DNA of 64,000 bases, taken from positions 54,486,855 through 54,550,854 of the forward strand of contig NC_044986.1 of assembly GCF_008728515.1 (NCBI RefSeq). The letters are read 5' to 3'. Shown piece by piece: positions 24,540-34,245 of the stretch. The notes below the pieces were generated by a model that did no database searches, had not been told where the DNA came from, and saw only the letters and a list, made by a program, of their open reading frames with translations. Both the position numbers and the translations under genes were made by a program. The DNA comes from Papio anubis (lineage: Eukaryota > Chordata > Mammalia > Primates > Cercopithecidae). Each line of letters opens with the position of its first letter. Position 1 is the first letter of the stretch.

Positions 24540-24668
24540 TAGTGGCGGGCATGATAACAAACACCGGAGGGTCGCACGCGGGTTCCAGTTGTGATTGCTG
24601 GGGGTTTTCTGTAGTGTCAGGAGGTTCTCCGATATTGGGGCCGGGTCACTGCCTCATCCGCTGGAGCG
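24540..24668 (+). other. TFAM: TFAM 5' untranslated region (approximate) with upstream ATG
   Basis: The start is estimated from promoter position. An ATG at 24551 opens a frame that overlaps the TFAM start in another frame and, after splicing exon 1 to exon 2, stops at TAA 25427-25429 (100 codons). Whether it is in the mRNA depends on the true start site. Confidence 0.55.
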
Positions 24669-24769
24669 ATGGCGTTTCTCCGGAGCATGTGGGGCGTGCT
24701 GAATGCGCTGGGAAGGTCCGGAGTGGAGCTGTGCAGCGGCTGTGGGAGTCGACTGCGCTCCCCCTTCAG
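24669..24769 (+). CDS. TFAM: TFAM coding exon 1 (mitochondrial targeting peptide)
   Basis: 101 bp starting at ATG 24669 (GAGCGATGG context, G at -3 and +4). Encodes MAFLRSMWGVLNALGRSGVE and on to SPF, arginine-rich without acidic residues before residue 20. The donor is GTAGGC. Differences from human as recalled: S12N, A19V, T23S. Confidence 0.95.
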
Positions 24770-27700
24770 GTAGGCCCGCTCGCCTGTGCCCTAGGGGGCG
24801 GCAGGGCCCAGGACGTCCCGGGGCTGGAATGTAGACCCCATCCTTCACTGTCTGCCCCTCCTAGGAGTTCAGAGCCACCCTGGTTCTTTGATTCAGATCT
24901 CGACCTTGCCAAGGGGACTGTGGCTTTGAGACCAGGCCTTGACTCCCTTAATACCCCGTACCTTGCTGCTTGCTACCCTCCACTCGCTCCTCCCACCCCT
25001 CCTCACTGTAGCTTTGGATGCATTCCGCCGCCTCTGCGAATTCGCGCGGAGTGTCTGGCCACGATCTAGGCATTGAGGAGGCGGGGCCCAGGAGCTGGAG
25101 TATAGACGCTTTCCTCCACTCTCTGCCCTTTCTAGGAGGTAAGGGCTTTGAGACTTCCGTCCTGCAGTCGCTCCCCTCCGTTTAGGACAGGGTTTTAATA
25201 AGTCTCTAGCATTCTTGTTGAAGGCGTTGGAGACATAGGAGTATCTTGATGACATCTCTTATTTGGGATCTATGCTCATAATATACATGTGAATATTGAC
25301 AGTTAAACATCTGATACTGGTTATTTTCTTTTTATTCATATGTAGTTTTGTGTATTTACCGAAGTGGTTTTCATCTGTCTTGGCAAGTTGTCCAAAGAAA
25401 CCTGTAAGTTCTTACCTTCGATTTTCTAAAGAACAACTACCCATATTTAGAGCTCAGAACCCAGGTAAGGTGTTTGGGGGCTTGTACCCTTTTCTCATGT
25501 AATAAAAATGCCATTAAGCAGTTAAATAGCAATGTTGAATTGCAGTACTAAAGCATTCAGTGACTGCAGGAACAATCACTGCAGTGATTCCTATTTCCTG
25601 TAAAATAGGAAGTTCTATTTTATACCAAATGAACATACTTTCAATATAAGTGAGAACTAATAAACGGTATTTTAAAAATAACGTGTAGTGTAGAAAGCAC
25701 CCTAGGAAGAGGATAAAAAAGCTGAATTTCGGGCCTGGTTGCCTTTGGTCTAGAGGACCACTGATGAATTATTTTCTCTTGCTTAGCTCCTCCTTTTTCT
25801 GCTTCAGGGAATTGTTAATAACGTTGCAGCTTCTGTGGAAGCATCCATAAACTGTAAAGTTCTATGCAAATTACTGCTGCTTTCAGGAGCTTTCAAGATA
25901 AGAAAACATAAACCTTTCCATCATAGGAGTTCAGAGCCACTCTGGTTCTTTGATTCAGACCTCAACCTTGCCAAGGGGACTGGTGGGTTGTAAAAGATAA
26001 ATCCTTTCTTGTCTTTGGTTCCTGAAAAAAAACATTTCCAGGTAGGATGTTTGTTGATGCCCTAGAAAGCCTGTAGGGCTCTTATTTTAGGTTATAGTGT
26101 AAAGGTAATAGCTATTTTTTTTCCTTATGATTTCTAAAGCATCACAGGGCAGTTGTGAAAATCTAACGAACTATAATAAAAAATGCTCACATTAGGCTGG
26201 GTGAGGTGGTTCACACCTGTAATCCCAGCACTTTGGGAGGTCAAGATGGGTGGATTGCTTGAGAGACCAGCCTGGGAAACATGGAAATCCTGTCTCTACC
26301 AAAATTACAAAAAATGAGGTGGGCATCGGGGCACAGTGCCTGTAGTCACAGCTACTTGGGAAGCTGTGGTGAGAGGATCACTGGATCCCAGGAACTTGAG
26401 GCTGCAGTGAGCCATGATTGCTCCACTGCACTCCAGCCTGGGTGACAGAACGAGACCCTTTCTCAAAAAAGAAAAAAAAAAGCAGCTCACGTTATAGGTA
26501 AGGAGTTAGTTTCAGAGACATGCTTAAATACCCACATCTTTTAAATGTAAGAGTTAGTACTAACAGGTAGTTTAAAAAATCAGTTAATTGCACGCCATCA
26601 TTCCGGTTAAGATGAAGAAGAAAGTGGAGAATAACAGATTGAATTTCGAATAGTTTGTTTCCAAATGATATTTCTGTTACTGAAATACGAGGCAATGTTA
26701 TGAATTGAGAATGTATTTTGTTGTTAGCTTTTATAAGTTTCATAAGTCCTCAAAGACTTGAAAAAGTATTTTGCTTGAAATATGGAAGTAAAAAACTTGA
26801 AGCAATTAATCATCCAGCTTCTTAAACTAGTAATCAGCCTGGTGCAGTGGCTCATGCCTGTAATCCCAGCACTTTGGGAGACTGAGGCAGGTGGATTGCT
26901 TGAGCTCAGAAGTTTGAGGCTAGCCTGGGCAACATAGCGAAAACCCGTCTCTACAAAAAATACTAAAATTAGCTGGACATGATGGCGCCTACCTGTCGTC
27001 CCAGCTACTTGGGAGGCTGAGGCAGGGAATCACTTGAGCACAGGAGGCAGAGGTTGAATTGAGCCTAGATTGTGCCACTGCACTCCAGCCTGGGTGACGG
27101 ACCCTGTCTCAAAAAAAAAAAAAAACACCTAGTAATCAAACTGTTGACTGTTTCTGGTGGTATATGATATACTCCTTAGTTGTTAGATAACAGACTTTTA
27201 ATAGCGTTGGATAAATTACTTACATTTAAATTAGTTGGATACAGGAAAGTTAAATCATTTTATTAAGTTATGTGTGGTATGGATTGTGCTTTCCTGGATA
27301 TCTTTAGAAATTATCCTGAGATGTAAAATTGTGGCATCTTTTTTCATTTTATTTCATTCCATAGATGCAAAAACTACAGAACTAGTTAGAAGAATTGCCA
27401 AGCATTGGAGGGAACTTCCTGATTCAGAGAAAAAAGTAAGCACATAAGTTTTCAACATGGCTGACCAGTTATTCTGCAGTTAGGAGCTATTGTCATGTCC
27501 TTTAAAGGACCAGATGGATCAGACTTTTTAAAAAATAATCTGTTATCTACAAAGAAACTTTATATCTTCTCATCTGCATAGTGAGAATATGGATGTATGG
27601 GGTGAAGGTGAAGAAGTGTCAGCAGTTTGAAAATGGAGGCTGATTACTAAACTCTCACCTTGATTAGTATGTATAAGGAAAATGTATGTTTTAATCCATA

Positions 27701-30700
27701 TACATCCTCATCCTAGAGCACATTTCCACCTGGTGATAAAATCTCTCTATCTGAAGTCATGCAGTTGCCTTTCCCTGGCATGTGCTGTGTTGAATTTGCC
27801 AGCAATAGTTTGTTGACTTGATTTGGGTTTTTTATTTATAGGTATATCGAGAGGCTTATAAGGCGGACTGGGAGGTATACAAAGAAGAGATAAGCAGATT
27901 TAAAGAACAGCTAACTCCAAGTGAGATTACATCTTTGGAAAAAGAAATCCTGGACAAGCGTTTAAAAAGGAAAGCTGTGACAAAAAGAAAAGTGAGTATC
28001 ATTGAAATACTTTTTTCTTATGGTAAAGAATTGAGATTTATATAACTATGAATATAGGTAGTTTTCTCTTAATAATAATAGGCAGATACAATATGGTAGA
28101 ATGTCATCAGGTATTCTTCAGTTAGGCAGAAGTGGGATAGTTCTCTTCTGAAAAGTGAGCTAGCCACTAGGACCACTTGTCATTGAGTCTGTTTGGAAAT
28201 CCTTGTTGCTACTTTCAGATGTATCCACATTTAAGGTGTACAGTTAGTAGAACAGTAATGAAAACTACAGGAACAGAGTTATGAAACAGTCAAACCAGGA
28301 GTAGCAAGAATCTTTGCTTCTGAGTCTTCTCTAGAATAACGTATTGATTTGAATTATTCTATAGATTATGGTGAGTTTGATATGGAATATTGCTGAGTAG
28401 ACTGCATTAATTCATTAACACATCAGGAAAATGCCAGTTTTATCTAATCAATTAAGTGCCTTTAGAATGGAATTCTTTTTTTTTTTCTTCAAAGAAGTAA
28501 TTATTAAAAACCTCACATGGTTCAAAATTTGTAGTTCCCAGCTTAATGTATTAATTCACATAAATGTCATTGTTTGAAAGTTACACATTTTTTTCGTGGA
28601 GCCAGTATTAGTTGTGAGGTGGTCAGTTTGCTAGTCGTGTACCTGCACTATTACAAAATGATCATCAGAGTTAAAACTATTTCTTTGAAAGACTAGATTA
28701 CACCCTTGAATGTGAGACGCCAAAACATCTTTCCCTGACCCTAATGTTTTAAGCTGTCCTAGCACTAGGGTTGAGGACCCGCCCAGTTTTGAGACCATGG
28801 TACTGCTACTTTAGGGTGGCTGATCTGATCAGTAAAAGGAAGCCAGAAAGATACTAAGAGTGAAAAATAGAGTGTCTACATAAGGATGCTGTTTGGAAGA
28901 GCGATTACTAAAGTATATCCTCCCTCTTTCATTCTCCCTTCCTCCTTAATGTGCCCAGCCCACTGTGCTAAGAGTAGAGAGGACCAGAAACGAGAACTGG
29001 ACGTTTATAAAGTTTCCCTTGTCATTCTCTCTTTCTTTTGTAGTTGTTCTTGACTCCCAGTACCAGCTAGTTCAGAGATCAAGTGAGAAGTGTGAGGACT
29101 AGGAAGTTACAAGTAAAACCCTCAGGAGAGAAATCGCTAGTGGTAGCTCTAGAAACAAAGAGGGAAATAGTTAAGTTTCAAAGTGCTTGGAGTCTATAGT
29201 AGTTTCAGTACTTAGTGACTGAGAGATTCGGAGAGAAGAAACTAAATCAGAGGAGTCCTACTTATAGTTATGAATAAAAGTTGAATTTGTTACTGATTAT
29301 AGCCAAATTGCTATTAAGAGCCACAGAATTTTATAAATTACAGGTACTACTTACCATCCAAATTCAGAAACTTAAGTATGATAATGCAGTATCACTCCCT
29401 GAACTCAGAAATTAAACTGATAGTAAGGGATACTTGTATTCTTTTCCATAGTTTCTTCCCTTTTGGTAACTAGTAAAACCAATTTAACACAACGATGGAG
29501 CTTTAAAGGTGGAGACATTCAGAGAATGGAATGAGATGAAAGATTATTAAACAAATAGTCCATTGTTCTTGGGTCGTGGTGGAAGCATGCAGTGATTTGG
29601 TCAAGGGGACGGTAGTGTCTTGCAAGGATGCGCTTGAGATTGTTTTATCTTGTAAAAAGGTTTTGTACATATATATTCAGTTATATATTTCACGGAGACT
29701 ATGAAAATATTAGGTAAAGGAAATGGTTTTGTATGGAAAGTAACTGGTGAAATCTAATATAATTTTCAAAATAGTGCTGTCAAAACAATTCTGACCACAA
29801 GATGTAATAATCACACTATATAAGAATCATAACATTCACTTTAAGGAATAATCTGTAATGCATAGTAGTGAATAAAGTTTCTGTAGGTAAAATTAAGTCT
29901 CATGGAGATTAACACTATTTCCGACCCTCCAATTTTTTTTAATTCAGGAGTTAATACAGCTTGGAAAACCAAAAAGACCTCGTTCAGCTTATAACGTTTA
30001 TGTAGCTGAAAGATTCCAAGAAGCTGAGGGTGATTCACCGCAGGTAAAGCTGAAATACATTTTTGTTTAATTTAAAAAATACTTCGACAGGAAAAGTCTA
30101 GAGTGCCATATGTCAGGTAGTGAAGAAAAGTAGTGGATATCCAGACAGTAAACTCTTTTGATAAGGCCCTCTTTTAAGAAAAATGTTTTTTCTTACCACA
30201 TACAATCAATTTTGGTATGTAGTTGCCAACACATACATACATACATTGCCAACTTTTTAAATATAAATACTTAACATTTTTTTAAATATGTAGGGATGTT
30301 AAAGTTCTTCTGGAGGCTTTTCTGCTTCAGCAGTTCTTAACTGTTTTACAATCACTAGAAAGAATGAGAGTAGAGCTGCAATATTTTCTATGAGGAATTG
30401 ATTGTAACCTGTTGCGTCATTTATATCTTTTAATAAAATTTTGGTTATGCCCATAGGGATGTGTTATGCTTATGAATGTCATCATATCAGTGTGTCAAAG
30501 AAAACAGAAAGCTTGTCAATCCCTGCTGTGGCTTAGTCTTTCCTGTTTTTTTGCTGCTTAGAAGCTCCAAATGGGCAGTTGCTTTTTTTCTTGAATCATA
30601 TGACATGGTAAGAGAAATGGATGTTTAGATCCTTAACCCATGTTAATCTAAGATGAAATTTTTGGCATTCTGCCTTCGGGATTATTATATCTATAGTTCA

Positions 30701-33700
30701 CTTTACAAATTCTGTTTCTGTATCCCTAAATAACATTTTATATTGTTGCTTCTTGATTTTTTTTTTCAACTTAAATCATTGTTTATCTTATGCTTTAAGC
30801 ATTACCTACCACCATTTAAGGTATACATTTAACTGTCATCCTACGGTTCTCATGTTTCCATTCCTCTACCTCCCAATATGGTTAAAATTTTGGTTAGCTC
30901 GGTATTGTGTGTTTGGATTAGGTTGGTGCAAAAGTAATTGTGGTCTTTGCCATTAAAAGTAATGACAAACACAGCAGTTACTTTTGCACCAAGCTAATAG
31001 TATTATGATTATGATTATGCAGGCTTATTCACAGCTGAGCTATGTCATATGCTATGATTATTTTTTCTTTCTTACGAAACTTATTTTCCCTGAAGTTGCT
31101 TATGTCTTTGTTCAGTTAGATTTGTGGTTTTTTTTTTTTTTTGTACTTACCAATAGTTCACCCTCAAACTTCTCAGTATTCACCAGCTTTTAGTAAATTT
31201 AGGATGTATTTTTCTTTCAGTTTAACTCTGAAAACTGGGGTTTGTTCCAGTGTGACTGTTGCCTTCTAATCCCAGTATACAGCTAACATCTTGAGATCTC
31301 CTTCATTATCCTTGTGGTGGTGCTTTTGCTTCTGTTGTTTACTTTTTTGGTTTTCTCTGATTCTTGTGTAGCATCTTTCCCGGTAAGGGTGCATGGGAAA
31401 TTAAGTTTCTGAGTTTTGCATGTCTGAAAATGTCTGTATCCTCACATTCACTTGTTAGACTGGGCATAGAATTCTAGTTTGGAAAACCTATTCCTTCAAA
31501 ATGTAAAAATTCCTTTTCTTCTACCTTTTTGTACTGCTTTTGAGAAATTTAAAACTTGTTTTGATTATTCATCCTTTGAATGTGATCAGGTGCTTTTTTC
31601 CCTCCCCTTTAGAACTCCTGCTACTTGTATATGCATCTTCTGAGCTGGTCCTCTAATTTTCTTATTTTTTCCGTACTGTTTTCCTTTAGCTTTCTTTCCT
31701 TTTTTTTTTTTTTCTCCCCCTGAACTGCTGGATACATTTTAACTTAATCTGTCTGCTATTAGCATGGTGCCATTTCCTTCAACTGTACCTGTACCTGGTT
31801 TTCACAGAGTGACACTAATTTACTCTCTAGAGAGGATAAATGTCCTACAATTTGCCATGGTAGAAATTTAACCTCTTTTTTTTTTTTTTTTTTGAGACAG
31901 GCAGCCTGTTACACAGGCTGGAGTGCAGTGGCACTATTTCAGCTCACTGCAGCCTCCGCCTTCCGGGCTCAAGCAATTTTCCCACCTCAACCTCTTGAGT
32001 AGCTAGGTCTACAGTCATGTGCTACCAAGCCTGGCTAATTTTTTGGGTATTTTGTAGAGACGAGGTATCACCATATTACTTCAGGCTGGTCTCGAACTCC
32101 TGAGCTCAGGTGATCCACCCACCTCAGCCCCTCAAAATTCTGGGATTACAGTCGTGAACCACTATGCCCGACCCAACCTCTCTCTATTTTTTTTGAGTCA
32201 GAGTCTCACTCTGTGGCCCAGGCTGGAGTGCAGTGGCATGATCTTGGCTCACTGCAACGTGCGCCTCCCGGGTTCAAGCGATTCTCCTGCCTCAACCTCC
32301 CTAGTAGCTGGGACTATAGGCGTGCACCACCACACCTGGCTAATTTTTTGTATTTTTAGTAGAGATGGGGTTTCACCATATTGGCCAGGCTGGTCTCGAA
32401 CTCCTGACCTCATGATCCGCCCGCCTCGGCCTCCCAAAGTGCTGGGATTACAGGTGTGAGCCACCGCACCCAGCCCTAATCTTTTTTAAACAGTCTTTCA
32501 GCCAATCTTGTGTTTAACCTTAGCTTCACCTGTTTTATACCTATCTGGTGCTGCCAATTCCTGAGATACTTGGGAATTCTGTATTGTAAATCAGTTGCTT
32601 TTAGGTTTTCTCCACTGTCCGTTTAACAATTAGCTTTCTTTTGTCAGTTAAGTGAGTTACCACTAATGCATCTGCTTTTTCGCTTCCAGAATTTTGTGTT
32701 GTCAGTGCCCTCTTCTGTTATCTTTGTTCATGTGGGTTTATGCCTTAAAAGGTTTCTTTGTTTAATGGGATTTTAGGGAGAGCAAAAATAAACATCTTTG
32801 GCTGGGCACGGTGGCTCATGCCTGTAATGCTGACAATTTGGGAAGCTGAGGTGGGAGGGTTGCTTGATTCCAGGAGTTCAAGACCAGCCCGGGGCAACAT
32901 GGTAAGACCCTATCTTTATAAAAAGGGTTTTAAAAAAATTAACCAGGCATGGTGGTACACACCTGTGGTCCCAGCTACTCCAGAAATTGAGACAGGAGGA
33001 TCACTTGAGCCCAGGAGGTCAATGCTGCAGTGGGCTGTGATCATACTACTGCATTCCTGCCTGAGTGACAGACCTTGTCTCAAAAAAAAACGACAACAAA
33101 AAAATTCTATCCCTTTAATTTTATAAATGAAGAGCCAAGCCCAAGGGAGGTAAAATAACCTTTTCCAGGTCATATAATTAAGTTCAGCTAAGTAGACTTA
33201 CTGGACTTGTGTTGTATTGTTCTTATTACTGTATCTAAACACTGAAGCACAGATTTTCAAATAAAACCTAAAGCTACATGGAAGGAATAAAAACAGACTT
33301 TGAGGTTAGTTTATGTCAACATATAGATTATACCTGAATATTAATATTTCTGAATCAAAAATGTATACCTTCATTCAATTCATTTTTAGAAATTGTAACA
33401 GTTTGATAGTTTTTGTTTAGAGAGAAAAGATGTTAAGAATTGATGAGGCCTTGCCTGTAATTCTTGGTATCTGAGTTTTTGTTGTTGGAATGAATAATAA
33501 AGGTCACTGTAGTCCCCATATCTACCTTAACTTAAACATATATTGTTTTACAGGAAAAGCTGAAGACTGTAAAGGAAAACTGGAAAAATCTGTCTGATTC
33601 TGAAAAGGAAGTGAGTATTATGGTTGTTAGTCTCAAGTGTCTACTTAGGATATCTGTGAGAGAATGTATTAGGGCAAGGCTTGATTCATGTGAAGACAAC

Positions 33701-34245
33701 CTTATATTTCTAATAATACAGGTATTCTAAAATTATTTTCATATTCTTAGAACCAGTTTGACATTTTTCTCTTGGTACTTTTTGTCTGCAAATAAAATTG
33801 GTATTTGAAACCACAGCACTCATAAGCCTGAGTGTCCACTGTATTTAGTGGCAGTCATACCCTGCTCTTGCCCCCTTCCTGCACCTCAAGATCTGAACTT
33901 GTAACAATTTCATTCAAAGAGATAACAGTCTATCTCTTAACATTTTCCTCATCTAACTTTTATCTCATGAAAATATTTCTTCTCCAGTCTGCCTTTATAC
34001 ATGTAGAATGGTAATGTAATTTCTAAAGTATATACAGAACCTTTCCAGAAATTAATTGCGATTTTAAATAATCATTTTATCTCAAAAAATAAGTAAATCA
34101 TTTTAACAGTTATGCTTTTTCTCAGATATATATTCAGCTTGCTAAAGAGGACGAAATTCGTTATCATAATGAAATGAAGTCTTGGGAAGAACGCATGATT
34201 GAAATTGGACGAAAGGATCTTCTACGTCGCACAATAAAGCAATGA
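24669..34245 (+). CDS. TFAM: TFAM, mitochondrial transcription factor A (all seven coding exons, truncated C-terminus)
   Basis: HMG-box protein of the mitochondrial matrix that bends the light- and heavy-strand promoters to recruit POLRMT and TFB2M, and compacts mtDNA into nucleoids. Exons join as 24669-24769, 25346-25464, 27365-27435, 27842-27991, 29948-30043, 33554-33610 and 34126-34245, giving 237 codons and TGA; all sites are GT-AG. Residues 1-42 form a basic targeting peptide. HMG box A (about 50-118), the linker and HMG box B (about 155-219) follow. DNA-intercalating Leu58 and Leu182 are kept. Human TFAM has 246 residues; here codon 238 is TGA, so the tail ends RRTIKQ. About 30 replacements from the human protein are seen against about 7 silent changes, counted from memory. 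Introns and frames show this is the parent locus, not a retrocopy. Confidence 0.95.
24770..25345 (+). other. TFAM: TFAM intron 1 with diverged internal tandem duplication
   Basis: 576-bp GC-rich intron. A block at about 24791-24945 (CTAGGGGGCG..., GGGCCCAGGA, CTCCTAGGAG, GCTTTGAGAC) is repeated at about 25065-25155 in the same order, but the second copy lacks a stretch of about 50 bp. That stretch is part of the 59-bp unit also found in intron 2. Confidence 0.75.
24862..24920 (+). repeat. 59-bp dispersed repeat unit, copy in TFAM intron 1
   Basis: Runs from TAGGAGTTCAG to AAGGGGACTG. The same 59 bp recur at 25924-25982 with three transitions and no indels. Confidence 0.9.
25346..25464 (+). 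CDS. TFAM: TFAM coding exon 2 (start of HMG box A)
   Basis: 119 bp with acceptor ATGTAG and donor GTAAGG. It carries SCPKKPVSSYLRFSKEQLP, including the intercalating Leu58 and the Ser55/Ser56 sites. R40K and K69R relative to human. An internal CTGTAAGT resembles a splice donor. Confidence 0.95.
25924..25982 (+). repeat. 59-bp dispersed repeat unit, copy in TFAM intron 2
   Basis: Matches 24862-24920 at 56 of 59 bases. It is preceded by an AG and followed by GTGGGT, so it has exon-like borders, although nothing else suggests an exon. Confidence 0.88.
26192..26480 (+). mobile_element. Old Alu (AluJ/S), sense, in TFAM intron 2
   Basis: AGGCTGGGTGAGGTGGTTCA to AGACCCTTTCTC and an A-rich tail. 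Diverged, with internal loss after GGATTGCTTGAGA. Confidence 0.85.
26837..27128 (+). mobile_element. Alu (AluJ/Sx-like), sense, in TFAM intron 2
   Basis: GCCTGGTGCAGTGGCTCATG to GACCCTGTCTC plus an A tail. CTAGTAATCA repeats flank it (26827-26836 and 27129-27138). Confidence 0.88.
27365..27435 (+). CDS. TFAM: TFAM coding exon 3 (HMG box A)
   Basis: 71 bp, DAKTTELVRRIAKHWRELPD then SEKK. The acceptor is CCATAG and the donor GTAAGC. I81V, Q86K, R87H and K95E relative to human, three of them changing charge. Confidence 0.95.
27842..27991 (+). CDS. TFAM: TFAM coding exon 4 (end of box A and linker)
   Basis: 150 bp, 50 codons, VYREAYKADWEVYKEEISRF to KAVTKRK. The acceptor is TTATAG and the donor GTGAGT. 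It is the most changed exon: I98V, Q100R, D101E, R104K, E106D, Q108E, Q125E, M127T, M134L, H137R, M143V and K146R relative to the remembered human protein. Confidence 0.95.
27992..29947 (+). other. TFAM: TFAM intron 4
   Basis: About 2 kb with no Alu or L1 that I recognise. A poly-T run lies near 28468-28480 and a poly-T acceptor tract precedes exon 5. Intron 3 (27436-27841, 406 bp) likewise holds nothing notable. Confidence 0.75.
29948..30043 (+). CDS. TFAM: TFAM coding exon 5 (start of HMG box B)
   Basis: 96 bp, 32 codons, ELIQLGKPKRPRSAYNVYVA to GDSPQ. The acceptor is ATTCAG and the donor GTAAAG. T150I, L151Q and K174E relative to human. A human isoform skipping this exon is known; skipping would keep frame here too. 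Confidence 0.95.
30918..30997. mobile_element. MADE1 mariner-derived MITE (miR-548-type palindrome)
   Basis: 80 bp beginning TTAGGTTGGTGCAAAAGTAA and ending with its near reverse complement TTACTTTTGCACCAAGCTAA, with a short centre. Size and sequence match MADE1, the source of the primate miR-548 family. Complete at both ends, with TA at the borders. Confidence 0.92.
31868..32176 (-). mobile_element. Old antisense Alu in TFAM intron 5
   Basis: Poly-T, GAGACAGGCAGCCTGTTACA to CACTATGCCCGACCC. Diverged; part of the first monomer is altered. Confidence 0.85.
32188..32477 (-). mobile_element. AluS, antisense, in TFAM intron 5
   Basis: TTTTTTTTGAGTCAGAGTCTC to CACCGCACCCAGCC. Well conserved dimer directly after the preceding Alu. 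Confidence 0.9.
32801..33092 (+). mobile_element. AluJ, sense, in TFAM intron 5
   Basis: GGCTGGGCACGGTGGCTCAT to AGACCTTGTCTC and an A tail. It faces the antisense Alu at 32188-32477 across about 320 bp. Confidence 0.88.
33554..33610 (+). CDS. TFAM: TFAM coding exon 6 (HMG box B)
   Basis: 57 bp, EKLKTVKENWKNLSDSEKE with intercalating Leu182. The acceptor is TTACAG and the donor GTGAGT. No amino-acid change from human. Confidence 0.95.
33611..34125 (+). other. TFAM: TFAM intron 6
   Basis: 515-bp AT-rich intron, GTGAGT donor and CTCAG acceptor. Nothing else recognised. Confidence 0.8.
34126..34245 (+). CDS. TFAM: TFAM coding exon 7 with early TGA stop
   Basis: Encodes IYIQLAKEDEIRYHNEMKSW to RRTIKQ, then TGA at 34243-34245. 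Human reads on with nine more codons. In-frame sequence after the TGA still resembles the lost tail (QKYGAEEY), but the ancestral stop at 34270-34272 is now TAC and the next stop is TAG at 34276-34278. L199I, H203L, T209I, Q221R, V225I and K237Q relative to human. Confidence 0.93.
   Translation: MYIQLAKEDEIRYHNEMKSWEERMIEIGRKDLLRRTIKQ

Larger units (their letters stand above)
24110..25160. promoter_or_regulatory. TFAM: CpG island spanning the TFAM promoter, exon 1 and start of intron 1
   Basis: The only extended GC- and CpG-rich stretch in the window, sharply different from the AT-rich DNA on both sides. It covers the promoter motifs, the 5'UTR, exon 1 and about 390 bp of intron 1. Open frames on both strands here reflect high GC content. 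Confidence 0.88.
25465..27364 (+). other. TFAM: TFAM intron 2
   Basis: 1.9-kb intron holding the second 59-bp unit (25924-25982) and two sense Alus (26192-26480 and 26837-27128). Confidence 0.8.
30044..33553 (+). other. TFAM: TFAM intron 5
   Basis: 3.5-kb intron with a MADE1 palindrome (30918-30997), an L1/L2-like antisense stretch (about 31020-31840), two antisense Alus (31868-32176 and 32188-32477) and one sense Alu (32801-33092). Confidence 0.8.

Noticed and set aside
24542..25069. 175-codon open frame over TFAM exon 1
   Set aside because: It reads through the exon 1 donor into intron 1 and uses a non-TFAM frame in CpG-rich DNA. Only its spliced form, the uORF, is worth noting.
24669..34245. 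TFAM as a processed pseudogene
   Set aside because: Seven exons with GT-AG introns, a CpG-island promoter and UBE2D1 synteny show it is the parent locus. Any loss of function would be recent and in place.
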